64,000 bases of DNA from Bradyrhizobium guangzhouense (GCF_004114955.1 NZ_CP030053.1:3224001-3288000); one strand, 5' to 3'. Numbered from the stretch's first letter, positions 18,594 to 28,132 are shown. The notes: generated by a model from the sequence alone, not told the origin. Made by a program: numbers and translations.

Positions 18594-19509
18594 AACGAGC
18601 GGCGAGGTGCCCACCGCGACGCGCTGCGGCTTCGTCGCGCTGATTGGTGCGCCGAATGTCGGCAAGTCCACGCTGGTCAATGCGCTGGTCGGAGCCAAGG
18701 TCACGATCGTTTCGCGCAAGGTGCAGACCACGCGCGCGCTGATCCGCGGCATCGTGATCGAGAACAACGCACAAATCATTCTGGTCGACACGCCCGGCAT
18801 CTTCCTGCCCAAGCGCCGGCTCGACCGCGCCATGGTCTCGACCGCCTGGAGCGGGGCGCATGACGCCGACCTCGTCTGCGTGCTGCTCGATGCCAAGACC
18901 GGCATCGACGAGGAGGCCGAGGCGATTCTTGCCAAGGCCGCGAGTGTCAATCACGACAAGATTCTGGTCATCAACAAGGTCGATCTGGTCCAGCGCGAGA
19001 AGCTGCTGGCGCTGGCGCAGGCCGCCAACGAGCGCATGAAGTTCGTCAGAACCTTCATGATCGCGGCGATCTCGGGCGACGGTGTCGACGACATCCGCAC
19101 CACGCTTGCCGAGATGGTGCCGCCGGGCCCGTATCTTTACCCCGAAGACCAGATGTCGGACGCGCCGATGCGACAGCTCGCGGCCGAGATCACGCGCGAA
19201 AAGATCTATCAAAAGCTGCACCAGGAACTGCCCTACCAATCCACGGTCGAGACCGACAAATGGGAGGAGCGCAAGGACAAATCGGTGCGCATCGAGCAGA
19301 CGATCTTCGTGGAGCGCGAGAGCCAGCGCAAGATCGTGCTCGGCAAGGGCGGCGCCACCATCAAGTCGATCGGTGCGGACTCGCGCAAGGAGCTGATGCA
19401 GATCCTGGACGTGCCGGTACATCTGTTCCTGTTCGTCAAGGTGCGCGAGAACTGGGGTGACGACCCCGATCGCTACCGCGAGATGGGCCTGGAATTCCCC
19501 AAAGAATAA
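18583..19509 (+). CDS. era: GTPase Era
   Basis: Ribosome assembly GTPase that binds the 16S rRNA 3' end. 308 residues from ATG 18583; an in-frame GTG at 18562 would add seven residues. G1 is GAPNVGKST, G3 DTPG, and G4 NKVD. The C-terminal KH domain contains IVLGKGGATIKSIG. It sits in the usual rnc-era-recO order and its start lies inside the end of rnc. Confidence 0.97.
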   Translation: MTAETSGEVPTATRCGFVALIGAPNVGKSTLVNALVGAKVTIVSRKVQTTRALIRGIVIENNAQIILVDTPGIFLPKRRLDRAMVSTAWSGAHDADLVCVLLDAKTGIDEEAEAILAKAASVNHDKILVINKVDLVQREKLLALAQAANERMKFVRTFMIAAISGDGVDDIRTTLAEMVPPGPYLYPEDQMSDAPMRQLAAEITREKIYQKLHQELPYQSTVETDKWEERKDKSVRIEQTIFVERESQRKIVLGKGGATIKSIGADSRKELMQILDVPVHLFLFVKVRENWGDDPDRYREMGLEFPKE

Positions 19510-19530
19510 GCAAGAACAGATCGGCTGACG

Positions 19531-19911
19531 ATGAGCGTGCCCCGTAACGTCCAGCGCTTCGAAGCGCTGCTCTATGCCTCGCTGATGCTGGATGCCCTGT
19601 CGGTGGCGGTGCAGGATCGCACGCCCACCATCGAGATGACCGAGCAGATGATCATGACGGCGACGCTGCTCGCCGGCGGGATGATTTTGTTGCTGGTCTA
19701 TTTCGTCTGGCTGGCTGCGCGCTGGCGCAAGAACTGGCCGCGCTGGGTGCTGGCGGCGGCGCTGGTGCTGTCGGTGATCTCGCTCGCCCAGATTCTCGGC
19801 GAGCGGGGCCTCGAGCTCGACAGCGCCATCGAGATCGTCTCCTGCGTGCTGACGGCGTTCGGGCTGTATTTCTCATTTACCGGCGACGCGCAGGGCTGGT
19901 TCAATGCCTAG
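19531..19911 (+). CDS. Small integral membrane protein between era and recO
   Basis: A 126-residue protein with about four predicted membrane segments (LYASLMLDALSVAV; ATLLAGGMILLLVYFVWLAA; WVLAAALVLSVISLAQIL; IVSCVLTAFGLYFSF) and a basic inner loop RWRKNW. No catalytic motif is visible. Its position 21 bases after era suggests co-transcription. Function unknown. Confidence 0.75.
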   Translation: MSVPRNVQRFEALLYASLMLDALSVAVQDRTPTIEMTEQMIMTATLLAGGMILLLVYFVWLAARWRKNWPRWVLAAALVLSVISLAQILGERGLELDSAIEIVSCVLTAFGLYFSFTGDAQGWFNA

Positions 19912-19926
19912 ATCTTGGCGGGTTCC

Positions 19927-20008
19927 GTAGGGCGGATTAGCGAAGCGTAATCCGCCGTGAGACTTTGTACGGGCAATTGGCGGATTACGCTTCGCTAATC
20001 CGCCCTAC
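19927..20008. repeat. Intergenic inverted repeat, type A (GTAGGGYGGATTAGCG), intact copy
   Basis: Two perfect 30-base arms (19927-19956 and 19979-20008) starting GTAGGGCGGATTAGCGAAGC surround a 22-base spacer. Diverged copies occur at 35405-35497 and 48783-48896. It would fold into a very strong hairpin in RNA from either strand. Confidence 0.9.
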
Positions 20009-20041
20009 GAATGAAGAGCGGAATCCGCTACACTTACTGCC

Positions 20042-20794
20042 ATGGAATGGACCGATGAAGGCATCGTGCTGGGCGTGCGGCGGCATGGCGAAAGCAGCGC
20101 CATTGTCGAGCTCTTGACGCGCCAGCACGGCCGGCATCTCGGCCTGGTGCGGGGCGGCGCCAGCTCGCGGCTGCGGCCGCTCTTGCAGCCCGGCAACAGT
20201 GTCAGTGCGGTGTGGCGCGCCCGGCTCGACGAGCATCTCGGCACCTATGCGATCGAGGGATTGAAGCTGCGTGCAGCAACGCTGCTGGGATCGTCCCATG
20301 GGGTCTATGGCGTCACGCATCTGGCCGCGATTGCGCGGCTACTGCCCGAGCGCGATCCGCACGAGGACATCTTTGGGCTGCTCGAACATTCGCTCGATGA
20401 TTTCGACGACATCGGCAGCGCGGCCGTGCATCTCATCCATTTCGAGCTGGCCATGCTCTCCGAGCTCGGCTTCGGTCTTGCGCTCGAAAACTGCGCGGTG
20501 ACCGGGGAGAGCACGGATCTGATCTATGTCTCGCCGAAATCCGGCGGTGCGGTCTCGCGCGGCGCGGGCGAGGCGTGGCGCGACCGGCTGCTGCGGCTGC
20601 CGCCGTTCCTGCGCCATGGCGAAGCCGCGCAAGACCTCACCGACGAGGATCTCCAGGACGGCTTTCGGCTCACCGGCCTGTTCCTGCTGCGACATGTGCT
20701 GGAGCCACGTGGGCTGGGCCATTCCGATGCGCGAGCCGGCTTCATCAATGCCCTGACGCGGCAGCAGGCCAAGGCGGCGCTGCCGGCGCCATGA
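20042..20794 (+). CDS. recO: DNA repair protein RecO
   Basis: RecFOR pathway mediator that loads RecA on gaps. 250 residues. The N-terminal OB fold is [20 protein letters not shown] with [14 protein letters not shown]; helical bundle follows with [22 protein letters not shown]. The four-cysteine zinc motif of some RecO proteins is absent; only one Cys remains here, common in alphaproteobacteria. It begins 34 bases after the intact type A repeat. Confidence 0.95.
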   Translation: MEWTDEGIVLGVRRHGESSAIVELLTRQHGRHLGLVRGGASSRLRPLLQPGNSVSAVWRARLDEHLGTYAIEGLKLRAATLLGSSHGVYGVTHLAAIARLLPERDPHEDIFGLLEHSLDDFDDIGSAAVHLIHFELAMLSELGFGLALENCAVTGESTDLIYVSPKSGGAVSRGAGEAWRDRLLRLPPFLRHGEAAQDLTDEDLQDGFRLTGLFLLRHVLEPRGLGHSDARAGFINALTRQQAKAALPAP

Positions 20795-20895
20795 GCGGAA
20801 CGCGTTCCTGCATTGCCTGATGACATCGGGGCCCCGGGAACGAACTTCGCCCATCCGCGTTGGCCGGGCAGGTTCCACAACGGGGGACAGCCCAA

Positions 20896-21174
20896 ATGTT
20901 GATCAGGGGTTTTGCGCTGACTGCAGCGCTGCTCGCTTTCGTACCCGATGCAATGGCCGGCGAGCCGCAACCCGGCGTATTTCGGCGGGCCTCCTGCACC
21001 GTTGTCCGGTACTATGTGGCGAAATATTCCGCTGCGATGGCAGAGACATGGGCGCGGGCCCATGGCGCAACAGAGGCCGAGATCGAGACCGCCCGCCGCT
21101 GCGTCGCCAACATGCCGACCACGCCTCCGCCGAAGGTCCAGCCGACCGTAACGGCGGGCTGGGCGGGGCAGTAG
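20896..21174 (+). CDS. Small secreted protein with two cysteines
   Basis: A 92-residue protein from ATG 20896: a Sec signal (MLIRGFALTAALLAFVPDAMA, cut before GEPQ), then a short domain RRASCTVVRYYVAKYSAAM with ARAHGATEAEIETARRC. The two Cys (about 38 and 73) could form a periplasmic disulfide. A proline-rich end follows. No family recognised; the helix around YVAKYSAAMAETWARAHG suggests a small helical hairpin. The frame extends upstream to 20860 without a better start. Confidence 0.65.
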   Translation: MLIRGFALTAALLAFVPDAMAGEPQPGVFRRASCTVVRYYVAKYSAAMAETWARAHGATEAEIETARRCVANMPTTPPPKVQPTVTAGWAGQ

Positions 21175-21234
21175 CAGCCCACAGGGAACCACTCCATCCT
21201 TGCCCGATTCGCTTCCACGGTTTAACCGGGCGGC

Positions 21235-23493
21235 ATGGGAAAACGAATCGTTCCACCGGAAGAACCGGCCGAAATTCACGATGTACCGCTGCGTGAGGCG
21301 CTGGAAGAGCGCTACCTTGCGTACGCTCTCTCCACCATCATGCATCGCGCGCTGCCCGATGCGCGCGACGGCCTGAAGCCTGTCCACCGGCGCATCCTCT
21401 ACGGCATGCGTCTGCTCAGGCTCGACCCGGGCACGCCCTTCAAGAAATCCGCCAAGATCGTCGGCGACGTGATGGGCTCGTTCCATCCGCACGGCGATCA
21501 GGCCATCTACGATGCCATGGTGCGCCTGGCTCAGGACTTCTCCTCGCGCTACCCGCTGGTCGACGGCCAGGGCAATTTCGGCAATATCGACGGCGATAAC
21601 CCCGCTGCCTACCGCTACACCGAAGCGCGCATGACCGATGTCGCGCGGCTTCTGCTCGAGGGTATCGACGAGGACGGCGTCGAATTCCGCGCCAATTACG
21701 ATGGCCAGTCGAAGGAGCCGGTCGTGCTGCCCGGCGGCTTCCCGAACCTGCTTGCCAATGGCGCGCAAGGCATTGCGGTCGGCATGGCGACCTCGATCCC
21801 GCCGCACAATGCCGCCGAGCTCTGCGACGCTGCGCTGCATCTGATCGAGAAGCCCGACGCGAAGTCGAAGGCGCTCCTGAAGTGGGTCAAGGGCCCGGAC
21901 TTCCCGACCGGCGGCATCTGCGTCGATTCCAAGCAAGCCATTGCTGAGGCCTACACCACCGGCCGCGGCTCGTTCCGTGTCCGCGCCAGATGGCAGCAGG
22001 AAGAGGGCGCCCGCGGCACTTGGGTCGTTGTGGTTACCGAGATTCCGTTCCTGGTTCAGAAGTCGCGCCTGATCGAGAAGGTCGCCGAACTGCTGGACCA
22101 GAAGAAACTGCCGCTGGTCGGCGATATCAGGGACGAGTCGGCCGAGGACGTCCGGATCGTCATCGAGCCCAAATCGAAGAACGTCGATCCGGCCGTGATG
22201 ATGGAATCGCTGTTCCGGCTGACCGAGCTCGAGAACAAGATTCCGCTGAACCTCAACGTGCTGATCAAGGGCCGCATCCCGAAGGTGGTGGGGCTCGCGG
22301 AGTGCCTGCGCGAATGGCTCGACCATCTGCGCGACGTGCTGATCCGCCGCAGCAATTATCGTAAGGCGCAGATCGAGAACCGGCTCGAGATCCTCGGTGG
22401 TTATCTGATCGCCTATCTCAACATCGATGAGGTGATCAGGATCATCCGTACCGAGGATGAACCGAAGCCGGTTCTCATGAAGACGTTCAAGCTGACCGAG
22501 GTGCAGGCCGAGGCCATCCTCGACATGCGCCTGCGTCGCCTGCGCAAGCTCGAAGAAATGGAGATCCGCACCGAGGACAAGAACCTCCGTGCCGAGCTCA
22601 AGGGGATCAACGCGGTGCTCGCCTCCGAAGCCGAGCAGTGGAAGAAGGTCGGCGAGCAGGTCGGCAAGGTCCGCGACATGTTCGGACCGAAGACGCCGCT
22701 CGGCAAGCGCCGCACCACTTTTGCCGACGCGCCCGAGCACGATCTTGCCGCGATCGAGGAAGCCCTCGTCGAGCGCGAGCCGGTGACCGTCGTCGTCTCC
22801 GACAAGGGCTGGATCCGCACCATGAAGGGGCATGTCGAGGATCTCTCGGGCCTGGCCTTCAAGCAGGACGACAAGCTCGGCATCGCGTTCTTCGCGGAGA
22901 CGACTTCGAAGCTGCTGCTGTTCGCGACCAACGGAAAGTTCTTCTCGATCGACGTCGCGAAGCTTCCGGGCGGCCGCGGCCATGGCGAGCCGATCCGCCA
23001 GTTCATCGATCTCGAGCCGGAGGCCGCGCCGGTCACGCTGTTCGTCAACAAGGGTGGCCGCAAATTCCTGGTCGCGAGCCACGAGGGCCAGGGCTTCGTC
23101 GTCAACGAGGACGATTGCGTCGGCACGACGAAGAAGGGCAAGCAGGTCCTCAACGTCGACATGCCGAATGAGGCGCGGGCGGTCACAGAGGTGCTTGGCG
23201 ACACGGTCGCGGTGATCGGCGAGAACCGCAAGATGCTGATCTTCCCGCTCGAGCAGGTCTCCGAGATGGCGCGCGGCCGCGGCACGCGGCTGCAGAAGTA
23301 CAAGGACGGCGGCCTCTCCGACATCGCCGTCTTCGAGGCCAAGGCCGGCCTCACCTGGAAAGACTCCGCAGGCCGCGAATTCTCCGCGACCATGAAGGAG
23401 CTCGCCGAATGGCGTGGCAATCGCGGCGACGCCGGCCGCCTGCCCCCGAAGGGTTTCCCGAAATCGAACAAGTTCGGCAAGGTGATCGGGTAG
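21235..23493 (+). CDS. parC: DNA topoisomerase IV subunit A
   Basis: Decatenates daughter chromosomes. 752 residues. The catalytic tyrosine is Y128 ([11 protein letters not shown]). The quinolone region reads [14 protein letters not shown], so the position equivalent to E. coli ParC Ser80 is Gln89 and Glu84 is Asp93, typical for alphaproteobacterial ParC as I recall. The C-terminal beta-pinwheel starts around 500 ([15 protein letters not shown]). ParE is not nearby. A perfect 21-bp hairpin follows the stop. Confidence 0.96.
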   Translation: MGKRIVPPEEPAEIHDVPLREALEERYLAYALSTIMHRALPDARDGLKPVHRRILYGMRLLRLDPGTPFKKSAKIVGDVMGSFHPHGDQAIYDAMVRLAQDFSSRYPLVDGQGNFGNIDGDNPAAYRYTEARMTDVARLLLEGIDEDGVEFRANYDGQSKEPVVLPGGFPNLLANGAQGIAVGMATSIPPHNAAELCDAALHLIEKPDAKSKALLKWVKGPDFPTGGICVDSKQAIAEAYTTGRGSFRVRARWQQEEGARGTWVVVVTEIPFLVQKSRLIEKVAELLDQKKLPLVGDIRDESAEDVRIVIEPKSKNVDPAVMMESLFRLTELENKIPLNLNVLIKGRIPKVVGLAECLREWLDHLRDVLIRRSNYRKAQIENRLEILGGYLIAYLNIDEVIRIIRTEDEPKPVLMKTFKLTEVQAEAILDMRLRRLRKLEEMEIRTEDKNLRAELKGINAVLASEAEQWKKVGEQVGKVRDMFGPKTPLGKRRTTFADAPEHDLAAIEEALVEREPVTVVVSDKGWIRTMKGHVEDLSGLAFKQDDKLGIAFFAETTSKLLLFATNGKFFSIDVAKLPGGRGHGEPIRQFIDLEPEAAPVTLFVNKGGRKFLVASHEGQGFVVNEDDCVGTTKKGKQVLNVDMPNEARAVTEVLGDTVAVIGENRKMLIFPLEQVSEMARGRGTRLQKYKDGGLSDIAVFEAKAGLTWKDSAGREFSATMKELAEWRGNRGDAGRLPPKGFPKSNKFGKVIG

Positions 23494-23503
23494 TCGCGTT
23501 GTT

Positions 23504-23549
23504 GTCCCGGACGCGCAGCAACGCTCTTGCGTTGCTGCGCGTCCGGGAC
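23504..23549. repeat. Perfect hairpin after parC, type B repeat (GTCCCGGACGCGCAGC)
   Basis: Two perfect 21-base arms with a TCTT loop, 10 bases after the parC stop. No T-run follows. The GTCCCGGAC core recurs imperfectly at 37211-37334, so it is likely a family of interspersed elements that may also stop transcription. Confidence 0.8.
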
Positions 23550-23683
23550 ACGCGAGCGCGGGGCGCACGCTGCATTCGTAATGACGAGCTGCGACAGCGC
23601 CCTGTTCAAATCGCATTCCGCAATCTCGATCGGTCTGATACCGTCCGCTGTGCCGGTCTTTGGGACCATTGAGAACGAGCGCG

Positions 23684-25225
23684 ATGTACGATGTCATTGT
23701 TGTCGGCGGCGGCTCGGCCGGTGCCGCGGTTGCGGCACGGCTCTCCGAGGATCCGTCACGACGAGTTCTGCTGCTTGAAGCAGGGCTCGACTGGCGCGCT
23801 GACGAGGCGCCCTGGGAAGTCAGGACGCCGAACCCGATCCCGATCATCCACAAGCGCGAGTATCAGGAGAAATGGCAGTGGCCCGATCTCTTGACGCGCC
23901 GCATCGCCGGGCAGGAGGCGCGCTTCTACTGGCGCGGCAAGGGACTCGGCGGCTCCTCGATGATGAACGGCCAGATCGCCATCCGCGGCGTTGCCGATGC
24001 CTTCGACGAATGGGCGGCCAAGGGCTGCACCGGGTGGTCGGCCAGGGAGGTGATGCCGCTCTTTTCCGCGATCGAGGATGATTTTGAATTTGGCGATGTC
24101 GAGGGCCACGGCCGCGGCGGGCCGCTGCCGGTCTATCGCGCGCCGCCCGAGAAATGGGGCCCGATCGATCGCGGCTTGCGCGATGCGGCGCTTGCGAGCG
24201 GCTATCCCTGGTGCGCCGATCTCAACGGCCCTGACGGCGAGGGAGTCGCCTGCTATCCCATCAACAGCCGCGACAGCCGCCGCATCAGCACCAACGAAGG
24301 CTATCTCGAGCCCGCGCGCGGTCGCGCCAATCTGGAGATCCGCGGCAGAACGCTGGTCGACCGTGTACTGATCAGCGATGGAAGGGCGACCGGTGTCCGC
24401 GTTCACACCGAGGGGCAAGGCACCAGCGAGATCAGCGCACGCCAGATCGTGCTCTGCGCTGGTGCGATCCATAGCCCTGCGATCCTGCTGCGGTCGGGTG
24501 TTGGGCCGGCGGAAGAACTGAAGGCGATGGGGATCGCGGTCGCGAGCGATCTGCCGGTCGGCAAGCACTTCTTCGATCACCCGTTGTTTCGCGCCACGAT
24601 CCAGCTCCACCAAGACCTGCGCCCCACTGATCCCAATACCCGCCACACCAATTGCTGTGTGACCTATTCTTCAGGCTTGGCCCATGGCGGCAAGCGCGAC
24701 ATGATTTTGATTGCGTTCAACCACCGTGGCATCGGCATGCCCGGCGCTATTGGCGCGGGGCTGTTCAATGCCTATTCACGCGGCACGCTCAAGCTGGCCT
24801 CGACCGATCCGTCCATTGATCCCATCGTCGAGGAGAACATGCTCGCCGATCCCCGCGACATGCTGCGGATGATGGATGCGGTGAAGCGCCTCGCCGTGAT
24901 CACCTCGCAGCCGGCACTCTCGAGCATCGCCGACTGGATCAGGCTCGCCGACACCGATCTGACATTGCCGCAGGCAGCGGCACTGCCGGATCACGAGCTC
25001 GATGCATTGCTGCGGCGGGAAACCGGCGATATCCAGCATGCTGCCGGCAGCTGCCGCATGAGCGGCGTCAATGATGCCGACGGCGTCGTCAATCCTGACG
25101 GCACGGTGAAAGGCATCTCGGGCCTGCGCGTCGCGGACGCCTCGATCATGCCGTCAGACTGCCGCGCCAACACCCACTTCACGACGGTGGTGATCGGCGA
25201 GGCAATCGCACGGATGATGCGGTAG
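23684..25225 (+). CDS. GMC-family FAD-dependent oxidoreductase (choline dehydrogenase-like)
   Basis: 513 residues from ATG 23684. The FAD Rossmann motif is YDVIVVGGGSAGAAVAARL, followed by the GMC signature around GKGLGGSSMMNGQIAIRG. The C-terminal substrate domain ends with GSCRMSG...VNPDGTVKGISGLRVADAS and DCRANTHFTTVVIGE. The usual catalytic His corresponds to H492/N-T-H near NTHFTTV. Substrate is probably an alcohol or polyol and cannot be assigned from sequence. No betB or transporter neighbour supports a choline role. Confidence 0.9.
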   Translation: MYDVIVVGGGSAGAAVAARLSEDPSRRVLLLEAGLDWRADEAPWEVRTPNPIPIIHKREYQEKWQWPDLLTRRIAGQEARFYWRGKGLGGSSMMNGQIAIRGVADAFDEWAAKGCTGWSAREVMPLFSAIEDDFEFGDVEGHGRGGPLPVYRAPPEKWGPIDRGLRDAALASGYPWCADLNGPDGEGVACYPINSRDSRRISTNEGYLEPARGRANLEIRGRTLVDRVLISDGRATGVRVHTEGQGTSEISARQIVLCAGAIHSPAILLRSGVGPAEELKAMGIAVASDLPVGKHFFDHPLFRATIQLHQDLRPTDPNTRHTNCCVTYSSGLAHGGKRDMILIAFNHRGIGMPGAIGAGLFNAYSRGTLKLASTDPSIDPIVEENMLADPRDMLRMMDAVKRLAVITSQPALSSIADWIRLADTDLTLPQAAALPDHELDALLRRETGDIQHAAGSCRMSGVNDADGVVNPDGTVKGISGLRVADASIMPSDCRANTHFTTVVIGEAIARMMR

Positions 25226-25271
25226 TTCGACTGGGCCCCACGCGCGCTTCGCTGTGCTCGCCGATCATCCG

Positions 25272-25664
25272 TCACATGTATTGGCGCGTACTCTGGAGAA
25301 ATCGTTCCTTCTCGCCCGGCGCGTAACCTTGGGAAGCTCCATAATAGGGTTCATTGTGCTGGTTGTGCGGCGCAGCTCGGTAACGGGTCAGAGGCTTGGG
25401 TGGCGCGTAGGTGTGGCGGGAATGACGCCGTTTGCTCTCTGTGGCCGGTGCACCAGCGTAGTACGGGTTGAGGACGCACATTTGACCGTTCGCCGTCGCC
25501 CTGCATTGATCCATCGTCACGTGGCTGCATCTGTAGTACGGGGTTGTTCCGAACGAGACGACATACAAGCAAACCGGAAAAGCGGGATCATATGTTTGAG
25601 CCTGGGCGTGCCCCGTGATCAGGGCGATACTGACTGTCAAGATCGTCAAGACCGATTTGCACAT
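25272..25664 (-). CDS. DUF3551 family small secreted protein
   Basis: 130 residues from ATG 25664, preceded by GGAGGA. A Sec signal (VLTILTVSIALITGHAQAQ) precedes the DUF3551 core: YDPAFPVCLYVVSFG, YYRCSHVTMDQCRATANG, CVLNPYY, with four cysteines that probably form two disulfides. The C-terminal tail is rich in Tyr, His and Pro. This family is abundant in Bradyrhizobium; the function is unknown and a periplasmic location is inferred. Confidence 0.82.
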   Translation of the reverse strand: MCKSVLTILTVSIALITGHAQAQTYDPAFPVCLYVVSFGTTPYYRCSHVTMDQCRATANGQMCVLNPYYAGAPATESKRRHSRHTYAPPKPLTRYRAAPHNQHNEPYYGASQGYAPGEKERFLQSTRQYM

Positions 25665-25725
25665 GAGAGCTTCCTCCAGTTGGCCCGAGGAGTAGAGATC
25701 GCACCGTGGTCGCGCCGGCGGTCGG

Positions 25726-26082
25726 CTACTCGATCGTTGCATTCACTGTCATGACCGATCGCCCTGAGCCGTACGGACCTTGCCCTTCGCCGTAGATCGA
25801 AAACATGTCGGCGCCCCTGTATCCGGGTGCGGCGGTGTATCTGAATGTCGTGACGTTGAGCTGCCTGAGCGTCCCGTGCGAGGGCGGCAACGAAACGCCC
25901 GACTTATGCATTGCTCCGGGAATTCGCATTGCAAAATTGCAGGTGTGGCCAGACCTGATCGCAAAGTAGGCCGTCATGTCGACGCCGAACACCGATGGCT
26001 GACCGGTCACCCGGCAGTCGGACATAGCAGACGCCGAAACCGGCATCAGGCTCAGGACGGCTGCAAACACCAACGACCGCAT
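25726..26082 (-). CDS. Secreted beta-sandwich-like protein
   Basis: 118 residues from ATG 26082 with CAGGAGACGAGC before it. The signal peptide MRSLVFAAVLSLMPVSASA is followed by a mature chain with two Cys and alternating beta-like segments ending TTFRYTAAPGYRGADMFSIY and GRSVMTVNATIE, like a single Ig-type or cadherin-like sandwich. It lies 61 bases upstream of the DUF3551 gene in the same direction, so the two may be expressed together. Function unknown. Confidence 0.75.
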   Translation of the reverse strand: MRSLVFAAVLSLMPVSASAMSDCRVTGQPSVFGVDMTAYFAIRSGHTCNFAMRIPGAMHKSGVSLPPSHGTLRQLNVTTFRYTAAPGYRGADMFSIYGEGQGPYGSGRSVMTVNATIE

Positions 26083-26221
26083 GCTCGTCTCCTGTGACCA
26101 TGAGAGGCATCACAGCAGTTGATCCCGAGTGTTTGGGTCACCATTGATTTGAATCAACGCGCCCCATCGGAGCTGATGCCGTCACCGGCATCAGCTCCTG
26201 CTTGCACGTTGCTTGTGTCCT

Positions 26222-27040
26222 TTACGCTTTCACCTTGTTGGTCGGCCAGTTGTGGGTCTCGGCCATGGCGTCGCGGCACCAGCGATAGAAGGCGTCGTAG
26301 AGCAGCATGCCGGCCTCGAGCTGTTCGAGGTCGTCGTCGTACATGCGCGACAGCCCGAGCGAGGCTGCGAGCAGGCCCGGCGCCTCCGGTGCGAGGTCCG
26401 GCCGTGCCGTGTCGGCGCCGCGCACCAACGTGGCGAGCCGCTGCAGCGCAGGCGTCGCAATGCCGAACTCCTCGATCATCACGTCGAAGGTGCAGAGCTC
26501 GCCGCGGTGGCTCCAGAACACGTTCTCGATGTCGAAGGGCGCGGCTTTGAAGCGCTCGCCGACGGCGATCACCTCTGATGGCGCGACAAACAAGAATACT
26601 GCGGTGGGATCGACGAAGCGGCGGATCAGCCAGGGGCAGGCGATGCGGTCGACCTTCGGCCGCGCCCGCGTCACCCAGATGGAGCGTCCCTTGGCGTCAC
26701 GCGGGGGCAGCTTGCGGGTGTCGAGCAGCGGCAGTTTGGCGGCTTTCCAGCCTTCGAAACCGTCTTCCAGGGTTTCCGCGTCAACGCCGAGCTGTCTCAG
26801 CCAGGCTGCCGTGCCCTGTGCGAGCTTGCCGCCGCGCAGGCAGGCGACGATGGCGGAGCGGCCGGCAAATTGGCCGCCCCATTCCGCAACGGTCTCGTGG
26901 CTGAACCTGATAGAGCCGGGGATCAGCCGGCGGTCGGCGGCAAAATCGTCCTCGGTGCGGACATCGATCAAGACGGGAGCACTGGCCGTGCCGATCAGGC
27001 GCGCCAGTTTGTCGGATGATATGGTCGTGAACGTAGGCAT
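26222..27040 (-). CDS. Rhodanese domain fused to ChrB-type chromate resistance domain
   Basis: 272 residues from ATG 27040 (a longer frame opens at 27085 but adds only a basic stretch). Residues 1-105 are rhodanese-like: SAPVLIDVRTEDDF and active-site loop VACLRGGK with C67. From about 117 the ChrB C-terminal domain begins: SIWVTRARPKVDRIACPWLIRRFVDP, FDIENVFWSHRGELCTFDVMIEEF, then YDAFYRWC. ChrB senses or reduces chromate in other species. No chrA transporter is in the window, so a chromate role is not shown; sulfur or redox sensing is possible. Confidence 0.85.
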   Translation of the reverse strand: MPTFTTISSDKLARLIGTASAPVLIDVRTEDDFAADRRLIPGSIRFSHETVAEWGGQFAGRSAIVACLRGGKLAQGTAAWLRQLGVDAETLEDGFEGWKAAKLPLLDTRKLPPRDAKGRSIWVTRARPKVDRIACPWLIRRFVDPTAVFLFVAPSEVIAVGERFKAAPFDIENVFWSHRGELCTFDVMIEEFGIATPALQRLATLVRGADTARPDLAPEAPGLLAASLGLSRMYDDDLEQLEAGMLLYDAFYRWCRDAMAETHNWPTNKVKA

Positions 27041-27288
27041 GGTGTTGCGTCCTCGCAAAAACCTGGGGACGCGATACTTGGGCATGTCGCCTCGTGGGGA
27101 GATCGCTCAAATCCCCATGGCACTAATTACAGCGAAACCGCGCCGGCCTGTCAATCGCCTGATACCATGACATTGTGCGTTAGAATGACATGTGGCTCAG
27201 GCCTAGAATGCGAGCAAGCGGAATTCCGCGGCCGGCGCGGGGTTGATCCTCGGTCGTAGTAACAAGGCGCTGCAAGGAGGGACCAAGG

Positions 27289-28125
27289 ATGACACGCAAG
27301 GTCATGTCAAAGATCACGCTCGTTCTCGCCGTCGCGGCATTCGCGCTGTCCACCCAGGCCGCGTTCGCGCAGAAGCCTGGTGTCGAGAAGCTTTACATCA
27401 TGAATTGCGGCGAGGGCGTCGCCGGCGACATCGGGCGCTGGTCGCCCGGGGTAAATGAAGGCAAGTCGATGGATTTCGTCGACACCTGCTATCTCATCAA
27501 GCACGCGAAGGGCTGGTTCCTGTGGGACACCGGCATTCCCGACGCCATCGCAGCGATGCCGAACGGCCTCGTGCCGGCCGATCCCAAGGCCGTCACCTGG
27601 CGGCGTCCGAAAACGCTCGCTTCCCAGCTCGAGCAGATCGGTGTCGAGCCCTCCGACGTCAAGGCGATGGGCGTCTCGCACACGCATCCTGACCACATCG
27701 GCAATGTCGAGATGTTCCCGCAGGCGACGCTCTACGTGCAGAAGGCCGAATATGACTGGCCCGGCGCCAATAATGAGCCGCGCTTCAAGCCCTCGCATCC
27801 GGTCGAGCTGCTGAACGGGGACAAGGATGTGTTTGGCGACGGCAGCATCACCGTCCTCTCGACGCCCGGCCACACGCCGGGGCATCAATCGTTGATGGTG
27901 AGGCTGCCGAAGACCGGCGTGGTGGTGCTCTCGGGCGATGCCGCCCACTTCAGGGACAATTACGACAATCGCCGTGTTCCCGCGATCAATTTCAGCAAGG
28001 AGCAGTCGCTCGCTTCGATGCAGAAAATCGCCGACACCATCTCGAAGGAAGAGGCGCAGCTGTGGATCAACCACGACAAGGCTCAGCGCGACACCCAGAA
28101 GATGTCGCCGGAGTTCTACGACTAG
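27289..28125 (+). CDS. Secreted metallo-beta-lactamase-fold hydrolase, AHL lactonase-like
   Basis: 278 residues with a Sec signal (LVLAVAAFALSTQAAFAQ). The metal ligands are complete: H131, H133, D135, H136 (SHTHPDHIG), H199 (TPGHTPGHQS), D217 (GDAAHF) and a late His (WINHDKAQ). The layout is that of the AttM/AiiA-like lactonases rather than class B lactamases. ATG 27289 has GGAGGG before it. The predicted periplasmic location is atypical, since AHL lactonases are usually cytosolic. The substrate is unproven. Confidence 0.85.
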   Translation: MTRKVMSKITLVLAVAAFALSTQAAFAQKPGVEKLYIMNCGEGVAGDIGRWSPGVNEGKSMDFVDTCYLIKHAKGWFLWDTGIPDAIAAMPNGLVPADPKAVTWRRPKTLASQLEQIGVEPSDVKAMGVSHTHPDHIGNVEMFPQATLYVQKAEYDWPGANNEPRFKPSHPVELLNGDKDVFGDGSITVLSTPGHTPGHQSLMVRLPKTGVVVLSGDAAHFRDNYDNRRVPAINFSKEQSLASMQKIADTISKEEAQLWINHDKAQRDTQKMSPEFYD

Positions 28126-28132
28126 CTCTTGA

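Noticed and set aside
20524..23853. 1109-codon minus-strand frame across parC
   Set aside because: It is antisense to parC, which is a full, clearly recognised gene. Long opposite frames are expected in GC-rich DNA.
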